Shown: piece by piece, positions 23,582 to 29,841 of the stretch | Layout of the letters: every line of letters starts with the position of its first letter | Numbering within the stretch: position 1 is the first letter of the stretch | NCBI GenBank assembly: GCA_021811315.1 | Contig: JAJZPF010000002.1 | Span: forward strand, 31,958 to 95,957 | Direction: 5' to 3' | Origin: a bacterium | GTDB lineage: Bacteria; Elusimicrobiota; Elusimicrobia; Elusimicrobiales; UBA9959 | Length of the DNA stretch: 64,000 nucleotides | Notes under the pieces: generated by a model | Told to the model about the DNA's origin: nothing | The model's input: only the letters and a program-made list of their open reading frames with translations | The model's database searches: none | Translations under genes and position numbers: made by a program

Positions 23582-23706
23582 ACCACCCCGACCGCATCAA
23601 CACCGAGGTCCGCCGCGGCCGCAAGCTCGCGCCCGCCGGGTGGGCCACCGTTTACACGCTCGCCGCCTTCATGGCCGGCGTGCTGATCTACATCGCCTCG
23701 AGGTAA
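23578..23706 (+). CDS. 42-residue membrane protein
   Basis: Short gene beginning ATGAACCACCCC behind AGGAGGAAGCC, overlapping the ASCH gene stop by 4 bases. A basic N-terminus (RRGRKLAPAG) is followed by one transmembrane helix (WATVYTLAAFMAGVLIYIAS). Good ribosome site and coupling support it. Function unknown. Confidence 0.6.
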   Translation: MNHPDRINTEVRRGRKLAPAGWATVYTLAAFMAGVLIYIASR

Positions 23707-23708
23707 CC

Positions 23709-24134
23709 ATGGACAACAACGAGAACAAGGAAATCTGCACCTCCTGCGGCGGCCGCTGCTGCAAGCGCATGCCCGGCAGCTTCTTCCCCGAGGACTTCCC
23801 GGCCGAGACCAGGCGCGAAAGGATCCTCGCGGGCCTGCGCGCCGGCCTATACCAGCTCGACTGGTGGGAAGGCGACCGCCGCGAGTACTTCCTGCGCCCG
23901 GCCATCACCGGCGACAACCGCATGTTCAGCCCGACCTGGGGCGGCCAGTGCGCCCTCCTGACCGAGAAGGGCTGTCCGCTTCCGTTCAACAGCCGCCCGC
24001 GGTCCTGCCGCGAACTCGTGCCCGGCACTCAGCCCGGCAAATGCTTCACGCCCTGGGACAACGACAAGTTCGAAGCCAAGCAAGCCTGGGCGAAAGACCA
24101 GATCTTCCAAGACCTCATCAAGGAGCTCGAATAA
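23709..24134 (+). CDS. YkgJ-like Cys-cluster protein
   Basis: 141 residues with a metal-chelating cysteine cluster: CTSCGGRCCKRMPG at about 10-23, then CALLTEKGCPLPFNSRPRSCRELVPGTQPGKC. This is the CxxCxxxCC-type pattern of YkgJ-like putative zinc- or iron-chelating proteins. In bacteria members are widespread with unclear roles. Its place in an early phage operon is unusual. Stop overlaps the next start (TAATG). Confidence 0.75.
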   Translation: MDNNENKEICTSCGGRCCKRMPGSFFPEDFPAETRRERILAGLRAGLYQLDWWEGDRREYFLRPAITGDNRMFSPTWGGQCALLTEKGCPLPFNSRPRSCRELVPGTQPGKCFTPWDNDKFEAKQAWAKDQIFQDLIKELE

Positions 24135-24427
24135 TGAACACCACGACCACCACCGCCGCGGCCGCTGAGCGCGCCCGCCAGAAGGCCGCGGAAACCGCCT
24201 TGGAGCGCGTTTCCAGGGCCTGGGGCCACAGCCTGAGCCCTGACACCCTAAAAGCCTCCCTACCCCTCTTAAACGAGAAACTGGAGGCCTCCAAAGCCAC
24301 GCTGGACTCCACCTGGGAGGAAGCCAAGGCCGGCCGCGCCACCCCCGAGCAGTTCAAAAAGGCCCTCACGTCCTGGGAGTGCGCCAACTACGCCGCCGTC
24401 ACAGCCCTCAAGGCGGTGCGGGGATGA
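24134..24427 (+). CDS. Hypothetical helical phage protein
   Basis: 97 residues, entirely helical with an alanine/threonine-rich start and HSLSPDTLKASLPLLNEKLEASKATLDSTWEEAKAGRATPEQFKKAL. Overlaps both neighbours. No family recognised. Confidence 0.5.
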   Translation: MNTTTTTAAAAERARQKAAETALERVSRAWGHSLSPDTLKASLPLLNEKLEASKATLDSTWEEAKAGRATPEQFKKALTSWECANYAAVTALKAVRG

Positions 24428-25392
24428 AGCCCTGGCGCAAGATCCACCGCGACATCTTCGAGAACGAGGACCTCGGCGTTCTCCCGGGTGACGCCTTTCA
24501 GCTCTACGCCGCCCTCATCATCTACGCGGACGACGAGGGCCGCATCAAGGCCAGCCCGGCCTACCTCCGCGGCAAGGCCTTCCGCTACCGCGACGACGTA
24601 AAGACGGACGATGTCCAGGCCTGGCGCGACCAGCTCGCCGCCGGCGGCTTCATGAAGCTCTACAGCGTGGATGGCGAGGATTACGCCTACCACCACAACT
24701 GGACCAAGTGGCAGGGCAAGCGACTGGACCGGTTCGAGCCGTCGAAACTGCCGGAGCCCCCCTCCATGGATATCAATAATGAACGGCAACCGCTTGGCAA
24801 CCGCTCGGCAACCAGCCGGCAACCGCTTGGCACCCCAGAGGAGATAAGAGAAGAGAAGAAGAGAGGGGGGGAGGCGGATAAAGATATCAAGAACGATAAC
24901 GAAAACCCTGTCGTTTCGGATAAGGGTAAATCTGATGGGCACTCCGCCCCACCCCCCCCGGCCAGCCGCCCCGCCCCCCTTCCGGCCCGGCCGGCTTCTT
25001 CCCCCTCGCCTGACGGCTCGGGGGACAGAGAGGGCAAAAGCAGCACAACAAAGAAAGAGAAATTCCCCGAGGCTGATATCCTCGTGGTCGCCGCTACCTA
25101 CTGCGAGGCCAAGGGAGTCCAGTTCTGCAACGCCATAGCCCGGAGCTCGTACCTCCGGAGCAAGGCCGTATTCTACGACGCCAAGGACTTCCTGGCGCTC
25201 AACGGCGGCAACGTGGACCGGGCCTGCCAGGCGATAAAGGATTTCGCCGAGGGCTATCAGGACGAGGGAAAGAGCGACTGGAACTGGAAGTACATCTTCC
25301 AGGACTGGAGCAAGCCGGTCAGGGACGGCAAAACGTGGGACGAACTCAGGAGGGAATATGAGCTGGAACAATCCAAAGAAGAAGCGCGGTAA
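24424..25392 (+). CDS. Replication initiator / replisome organizer-like protein with internal origin repeats
   Basis: The 322-residue protein starts WRKIHRDIFENEDLGVLPGDAFQLYAALIIYADDEGRI, the winged-helix pattern of phage replisome organizers, with HHNWTKWQGKRLDRF at the end of that domain (about residue 105). A long low-complexity linker (about 120-215, proline-rich) leads to a C-terminal DnaD-like helical part (about 215-322). The linker is encoded by four exact-period 11-bp repeats and a polypurine run, as in lambda O where the origin lies inside the initiator gene. No helicase gene was found, so it probably recruits the host DnaB. Confidence 0.7.
   Translation: MKPWRKIHRDIFENEDLGVLPGDAFQLYAALIIYADDEGRIKASPAYLRGKAFRYRDDVKTDDVQAWRDQLAAGGFMKLYSVDGEDYAYHHNWTKWQGKRLDRFEPSKLPEPPSMDINNERQPLGNRSATSRQPLGTPEEIREEKKRGGEADKDIKNDNENPVVSDKGKSDGHSAPPPPASRPAPLPARPASSPSPDGSGDREGKSSTTKKEKFPEADILVVAATYCEAKGVQFCNAIARSSYLRSKAVFYDAKDFLALNGGNVDRACQAIKDFAEGYQDEGKSDWNWKYIFQDWSKPVRDGKTWDELRREYELEQSKEEAR
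24785..24828. repeat. Four tandem 11-bp iterons, candidate phage origin
   Basis: GGCAACCGCTT, GGCAACCGCTC, GGCAACCAGCC and GGCAACCGCTT follow one another without gap, then GGCA again. The 11-bp period shifts reading frame at each unit, so the conservation is not explained by the protein. Confidence 0.7.
24837..24877. other. Polypurine tract next to the iterons
   Basis: A run of nearly only A and G on the plus strand (GAGGAGATAAGAGAAGAG and on to a G7 run) begins 9 bases after the iterons, followed by AT-rich bases to about 24905. This is the expected layout of a melting region beside initiator sites. Confidence 0.5.
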
Positions 25393-25906
25393 CACCCAGG
25401 CGGCGCCGGTGGTGGATCCCCGGTTTCCGCGCTGCGACCGCTGCTCGGCCGGAGATCCCGGCTACGGAGAGCAGCGCGTAGGCACACTGCTGATCACCGA
25501 GACCGTGCGGCTCGCGCCGGACGAGGTCCGCATGCCCAGCGGCAAGATGGAGCGGCCGCCGGCCGTTGACATCGGCACCGTCATTCGCTGCCCCAACGAG
25601 GCCGCGCATAAGACCTACCACAACACCACCGAGCAGAAGCGCATGCGCGTCTGCGAGCGGCCCCCGGTCTTCAAACCCGGCCCCGCCTTCGCCATGCTCG
25701 GCATCGAGCACGCCAACGTGTACCGGCTGCTCCGGGCCTGCACCGGCCAGCCCACCTTCTACCTGGACGAGCTCAAGAGCGGCAAGATGCGCCAGCAGCA
25801 GATCTCCGAGAGCATGGCGGAGAAGATGCGGCCGCTGTTCAACGAGGCCCCGGAAGCGCCCGAGGCCCCGGCCCCGGTCAGCACCTACGCGCCGGAGATG
25901 TTCTGA
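25358..25906 (+). CDS. Hypothetical phage protein with CxxC
   Basis: 182 residues; AGGAGG precedes the ATG, which lies 35 bases inside the initiator gene in another frame. CDRCSAGDPGYGEQ near residue 26 suggests a zinc site together with C78 (VIRCPNEAAH). The C-terminal half is helical with a proline/alanine tail. Function not recognised. Confidence 0.55.
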   Translation: MSWNNPKKKRGNTQAAPVVDPRFPRCDRCSAGDPGYGEQRVGTLLITETVRLAPDEVRMPSGKMERPPAVDIGTVIRCPNEAAHKTYHNTTEQKRMRVCERPPVFKPGPAFAMLGIEHANVYRLLRACTGQPTFYLDELKSGKMRQQQISESMAEKMRPLFNEAPEAPEAPAPVSTYAPEMF

Positions 25907-25907
25907 T

Positions 25908-26417
25908 ATGGCCGACGCAACGCTCTACTGCAAGACGTGCAAGGAGTACCGCGAGCACATGCACCTGGCTGGCCGGGACTGCATCTGCTCCGAGTGCGGC
26001 GAGAAGAACGCCGCGCCCAACTGGCGCGAGATAGTGGCGGCGGTGGAAGCGCGGAAGGCCGGCAACGTGGCGGCGGTATCGCGCAACAACGGGGGAAGCG
26101 ACCCGGAGCTGGAACAGGTGGCCCGGCTCCCCTACTCGGAACGGGGCTTTAGAGAGCCCTCCAACAACAGGAAACCCAAGGAGAATACGATGAAAGCAAA
26201 ACTGAGCGACGAGAAGATAGCGGAGATCCGCGCCGACTACGCGGCGCTGACGGAAGAAGAGCGGACGCCCGCGGCGCGCGAGCAGCTCGCCAGCAAGCAC
26301 GGCGTGAGCATGCCCACGTTCAAGAAGTACGTGGCGCTGATGGAGACCAAGGCCAAGCGCGGCCGGAAGGGCGGGCGCGTGTTCGTGGACGAGAGCATCG
26401 GGGAGTTCCGGCTATGA
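25908..26417 (+). CDS. Zinc-ribbon plus helix-turn-helix phage protein
   Basis: 169 residues. CKTCKEYREHMHLAGRDCICSECG at the N-terminus makes a four-cysteine zinc ribbon. The C-terminal half, KLSDEKIAEIRADYAALTEEERTPAAREQLASKHGVSMPTFKKYV, is a helix-turn-helix of the homeodomain-like resolvase type. Such two-part proteins near the end of an early operon can be late-gene regulators; the late promoter lies 480 bases downstream (inference). Confidence 0.6.
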   Translation: MADATLYCKTCKEYREHMHLAGRDCICSECGEKNAAPNWREIVAAVEARKAGNVAAVSRNNGGSDPELEQVARLPYSERGFREPSNNRKPKENTMKAKLSDEKIAEIRADYAALTEEERTPAAREQLASKHGVSMPTFKKYVALMETKAKRGRKGGRVFVDESIGEFRL

Positions 26418-26716
26418 CGCGCTACGAGATACAGTGGCACAAGCTCAAGCCGCAGTTGCCGTTCGTGCGCCTGGTGGACAAGCAGCGCGTCCACCCGAAC
26501 GCTCCGGACGAGGCCGTCGCGGTCTACGAGCACGGCTTTAACCGGATCACCATCAAGCGCAGCGAGGACAACTGGGGCATCCGCTTCCACGAGTACGGGC
26601 ACTGGCTGTTCGCGCACGCCTTCGACTTCCTTGATGAAGCCTGGGAGGTTCTCTGGTGGCACTTCCGCGTGCGCCAGCTCTTCGTGAACCCGCGCTCCTG
26701 GAGGTGGCCTAAGTGA
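26414..26716 (+). CDS. Small protein with HExxH metalloprotease-like motif
   Basis: 100 residues. The sequence IRFHEYGHWLFAHAFDFLDEAW contains HEYGH (H59, E60, H63), the zinc-binding HExxH, plus a downstream acidic residue. The compact size resembles minimal gluzincin or ImmA-like peptidase domains without their helix-turn-helix partner. Activity is only suggested by the motif. Both ends overlap neighbours (ATGA and GTGA). Confidence 0.55.
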   Translation: MTRYEIQWHKLKPQLPFVRLVDKQRVHPNAPDEAVAVYEHGFNRITIKRSEDNWGIRFHEYGHWLFAHAFDFLDEAWEVLWWHFRVRQLFVNPRSWRWPK

Positions 26717-26883
26717 AACCCTCAACCTACAAGCAGACGCTCGAGATAGCGGCGGCCCACCTGGCCGGCACGCTCAAGGCATGGGCCGCGGCGCACTGCA
26801 TGACGTACCACTGCGCCATGATGCGCCTGACGCGCTTCCGGCGTGAGTACCCCGAGGAATACAGGCGGCTGGCAAAATGTTAA
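26713..26883 (+). CDS. 56-residue basic phage protein
   Basis: GTG start overlapping the previous stop (GTGA). KPSTYKQTLEIAAAHLAGTLKAWAAAHCMTYHCAMMRLTRFRREYPEEYRRL looks like a small helix-turn-helix. It is the last gene before the late promoter. No family recognised. Confidence 0.45.
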   Translation: MKPSTYKQTLEIAAAHLAGTLKAWAAAHCMTYHCAMMRLTRFRREYPEEYRRLAKC

Positions 26884-26893
26884 CTTTTGTTAA

Positions 26894-26922
26894 TTGCTAT
26901 CCGTCAATTACAGGGCTATACT
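26894..26922 (+). promoter_or_regulatory. Late-operon promoter
   Basis: TTGCTA (26894-26899) and TATACT (26917-26922) at 17 bases, in the only sizeable gap of the rightward genes, upstream of the packaging and virion block. Confidence 0.65.
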
Positions 26923-26951
26923 AGAAACGTAAAGCAAAGCAGAAAAACGTG

Positions 26952-27007
26952 AATGTCCCGGGTCAAGGCTCGGGACATTTATTTTGTCCCGGCGGCCAAG
27001 GCCCGGG
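26952..27007 (+). promoter_or_regulatory. Two tandem hairpins in the late leader
   Basis: First: AATGTCCCG / CGGGACATT (26952-26960, 26971-26979) with loop GGTCAAGGCT and a following T-rich run. Second: CCCGG...CCGGG (26988-27007) around CCAAGG, ending at the ATG of the methyltransferase gene and covering its ribosome site. Both contain (T/C)CAAGG in the loop. Confidence 0.55.
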
Positions 27008-28183
27008 ATGAAAACGCTAGAAAAACTAACGTGGACCACCACCAAGCGGCGCGTAAAGGACCTTCTCCCCTACGAGAAGAACCCGCGCCGCCTCACCCCT
27101 GAACAGGCCTCGCAGCTCAAGACCTCCATCGAGAAGTTCAACCTCGCCGAGATACCGGCCGTCGACACCGACGGCCGCATCGTTGCCGGCCACCAGCGCG
27201 TGGCCGCGCTCAAGCTGCTTGGCCGCGGCGGCGAGACCATAGACGTCCGCGTGCCCAACCGCAAGCTCACGCCGGAGGAGTTCCAGGAATACAACCTGCG
27301 CTCCAACAAGAACACCGGCGAGTGGGACTTCGAGCTGCTGATGGCCGCCTTCCCGGAGGAGCTGCTGAAGACCGTGGGCTTCGACATGGCCGATCTGCCC
27401 GAGGTAGAGGTGGGCTACCGCGCCGACCAGGACGAGGTCCCGCCTCTGCGCGAGACCACCATCAAGGCCGGAGACGTCTTCGCCCTGGGCGAGCACCTGC
27501 TGATCTGCGGCGACAGCACCGACCCCGCCGTGGTCAAGCGCCTCGGGCTCTGCGACATGGCCTTCACCGACCCGCCCTGGAACGTGGCCATCGGCCAGGA
27601 CAACGTGCCCACCCACAAGAAGCGCCAGGCCATGAAGAACGACGACCTAGGCAAGGCGTTCCCCGCCTTCCTGGCCAAGGTAGCCGCCGGCCTGCAGGCC
27701 GCCGTGAAGGGCGACGTCTATTGCGTGATGGGCTGCAGCGAGTGGCCGGCCGTCCATGCCGCGCTGGCCGGCGCCAAGTTCCACTGGTCCTCCACGCTCA
27801 TCTGGGTCAAGGACCAGTTCGTCCTCAGCCGGCACAACTATCACACCCGCTTCGAGCCCATCTGGTACGGCTGGCAGAAGACCAGCTCTTACCGCGGCGA
27901 CCGCAAGCAGGACGACGTCTGGGAGTTCCCCCGCCCCAAGGCCAGCCCCGAGCACCCGACCATGAAACCGGTCGAGCTCGTCGAGCGCGCCATTCTCAAT
28001 TCATCCGTCCGCGGCAACCAGGTCCTGGACCTGTTCGGCGGCTCCGGCACCACGCTGATCGCGTGCGAGAAGACTGGCCGCCGGGGCCGCTTGGCGGAGC
28101 TGGAGCCCGGCTACTGCCAGGTGATCGTGGACCGCTGGGAGGCCTTCACCGGCAAGAAGGCGCGGAGTCTGCCCAATGGGTAA
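27008..28183 (+). CDS. ParB-domain DNA methyltransferase fusion
   Basis: The 391-residue protein starts with a ParB/Srx-like domain (about 10-95: VKDLLPYEKNPRRL, GRIVAGHQRVAALKLLG). An adenine-N6 or cytosine-N4 methyltransferase follows: motif IV TDPPWN near residue 190 and motif I DLFGGSGTTLIACEKTGRRGRLAELEP near 345, the beta-class order. This pairing is common in phages and generally serves to protect or mark phage DNA; the target sequence cannot be read. It is the first gene after the late promoter, with a hairpin over its start, and no cognate restriction enzyme is present. Confidence 0.9.
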   Translation: MKTLEKLTWTTTKRRVKDLLPYEKNPRRLTPEQASQLKTSIEKFNLAEIPAVDTDGRIVAGHQRVAALKLLGRGGETIDVRVPNRKLTPEEFQEYNLRSNKNTGEWDFELLMAAFPEELLKTVGFDMADLPEVEVGYRADQDEVPPLRETTIKAGDVFALGEHLLICGDSTDPAVVKRLGLCDMAFTDPPWNVAIGQDNVPTHKKRQAMKNDDLGKAFPAFLAKVAAGLQAAVKGDVYCVMGCSEWPAVHAALAGAKFHWSSTLIWVKDQFVLSRHNYHTRFEPIWYGWQKTSSYRGDRKQDDVWEFPRPKASPEHPTMKPVELVERAILNSSVRGNQVLDLFGGSGTTLIACEKTGRRGRLAELEPGYCQVIVDRWEAFTGKKARSLPNG

Positions 28184-28559
28184 GGTCCGCGGCAAGAAGG
28201 ACGTCAAGCCCGTCATCATCGAGAGCCTCAAGGACGGCGCCACCGTCTCGGCCGCGTGCGGCGGCGCCGGCATCAACCGGAACACCTTTTACAAGTGGTA
28301 CGAGCAAGATCCTGAGTTCGCCAAAGAGGTCGATGCGGCTCAGAAGAGCAGGGTCCACCACGTGGAGGACTCGCTCTACAAGAAGGCGATGGCGGGCAAT
28401 CTCACAGCGATCATTTTCTACCTGTGCAACCGCGCGCCCGAGAAGTGGAAGAACGTCCAAAAAGTGGAGGCAAGTCTGCATGGTCAAGGCCCTCTTCATT
28501 TCGTGCTTTACGATCCTGACAAGCATGCCCAGCATAGCGAACCAGGGAAGCCCGCGTAA
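28176..28559 (+). CDS. terS: Terminase small subunit
   Basis: 127 residues with a helix-turn-helix typical of TerS (ATVSAACGGAGINRNTFYKWYEQDPEFAKEVDAAQ) followed by an oligomerisation helix (VEDSLYKKAMAGNLTAIIFYLCNRAPEKW). It recognises the packaging site. It overlaps the methyltransferase gene by 8 bases and the large subunit start by about 80. Confidence 0.85.
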   Translation: MGKVRGKKDVKPVIIESLKDGATVSAACGGAGINRNTFYKWYEQDPEFAKEVDAAQKSRVHHVEDSLYKKAMAGNLTAIIFYLCNRAPEKWKNVQKVEASLHGQGPLHFVLYDPDKHAQHSEPGKPA

Positions 28560-29841
28560 CGTCTACGTAACGCCGGTCTTTCAGAAGAACTACTCCGCGA
28601 CCGCCACGACGGTAGTGAACGTCGGCGGCGCCGGTTCGTCTAAGTCCTACAGCTCTTTGCAGCAGATCATCCTCGAGTGCTCCGAGTCCACCGGGCAGTC
28701 TTACCTGGTGATGCGCAAGACCATGCCGGCGTTGCGCATGACCACCATGCGCGACTTCTTCGCCATGCTCAAGGGCTACGGCCTTTACAACCCGGCCAAC
28801 CACAATAAGCAGGAGAAGCTCTACACCCTCAACGGCAACCTCATTCAGTTCTCCGGCCTCGACGACCCCGAGAAGATAAAGTCCGCGACCGTCAACAAGA
28901 TCCTGCTGGAAGAGGCCAACGAGTTCACCTGGGACGACTACCTGGTGCTGCTCACCCGCCTGCGCGCCAAGGTGCCGTCCGGCGCGCGCAAGAACCAGAT
29001 CCGGCTCAACCTCAACCCCTCGGACGCGCAGGGCTGGATCCCCAAGAACCTGCCCACCCTGCCGGACGTGCAGTTCATCCACAGCACGTACAAGGACAAC
29101 CCGTTCCTGGACGAGCACTACGTCAAGATCCTCACCGGCCTCAAGGACATCGACTACAACCACTACCGCATCTATGCGCTCGGCGAGTGGGGCGTGCTCA
29201 AAGGCCGCATCTACAAGAACTTCGACTTCGTGTCGCCCGAGGCGTGGCCGCTGGCTTTCAACGACGAGGTCTACGGTGTGGACTTCGGCTTCAACGACCC
29301 GTCCGTGGTCCTGCACATCGGAATCCGCGACCGCGAGGCGTGGATCCGCGAGCTGGTCTACAAGAGCGGCCTTACCACCGGCGCGCTCGCCCAGGAGATG
29401 AAGGCGCTCATCCCGGAGCGCCAGCGCGGCCGGCTGTTCCGCTGCGACTCGGCCGAGCCGGACCGCATAGCCGAGCTGCTCGAAAACGGCTTCAACGCCG
29501 TCGGAGTGGAGAAGGGGCCCAACTCCGTGAAGTCCGGCATAGACTACTGCCTGGGCTGGAAGCTGCACATCTCCACCGACTCTCCCTCCACCAAGAAGGA
29601 GATCGAGGCGTACTGCTGGAAGCTCAACAAGGCCGGCGAGCCGGCGGACGAGCCCATCGGCTTCAACGACCACTCCATGAGCGCCATGCGCTACGGCCTC
29701 ACCCACTTCCGCGGCGCCGTGGCGATAGCCACCCCGGACGCCATCAAGAGCGCCTCGGCCAACCGCGACGTGCAGGCGGACTACGAGCGCGCGCTGGCCA
29801 ACGCCGCGGGCGAAACCTCCTTTGAGGAAGGACTGATCTGA
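28480..29841 (+). CDS. terL: Terminase large subunit
   Basis: With ATG at 28480 (TGGAGG 8 bases upstream) the protein has 453 residues; ATG 28525 is possible. The ATPase has an atypical Walker A, GGAGSSKS at about residues 49-56, and Walker B ILLEEANEF. The nuclease domain shows YGVDFGFNDPSVV (first aspartate), CDSAEPDRI and FNDHSMSAMRYGL. This is the PBSX/terminase_3-like arrangement. It cuts and pumps phage DNA into the prohead. The reading frame stays open far upstream but that part is out-of-frame shadow of the methyltransferase gene. Confidence 0.9.
   Translation: MVKALFISCFTILTSMPSIANQGSPRNVYVTPVFQKNYSATATTVVNVGGAGSSKSYSSLQQIILECSESTGQSYLVMRKTMPALRMTTMRDFFAMLKGYGLYNPANHNKQEKLYTLNGNLIQFSGLDDPEKIKSATVNKILLEEANEFTWDDYLVLLTRLRAKVPSGARKNQIRLNLNPSDAQGWIPKNLPTLPDVQFIHSTYKDNPFLDEHYVKILTGLKDIDYNHYRIYALGEWGVLKGRIYKNFDFVSPEAWPLAFNDEVYGVDFGFNDPSVVLHIGIRDREAWIRELVYKSGLTTGALAQEMKALIPERQRGRLFRCDSAEPDRIAELLENGFNAVGVEKGPNSVKSGIDYCLGWKLHISTDSPSTKKEIEAYCWKLNKAGEPADEPIGFNDHSMSAMRYGLTHFRGAVAIATPDAIKSASANRDVQADYERALANAAGETSFEEGLI

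Noticed and set aside
27322..28479. Upstream extension of the terminase large subunit frame to 839 residues
   Set aside because: The first 386 codons are the shifted frame of the methyltransferase gene (Arg/Pro/Gly-rich nonsense); the real start has a ribosome site at 28480.
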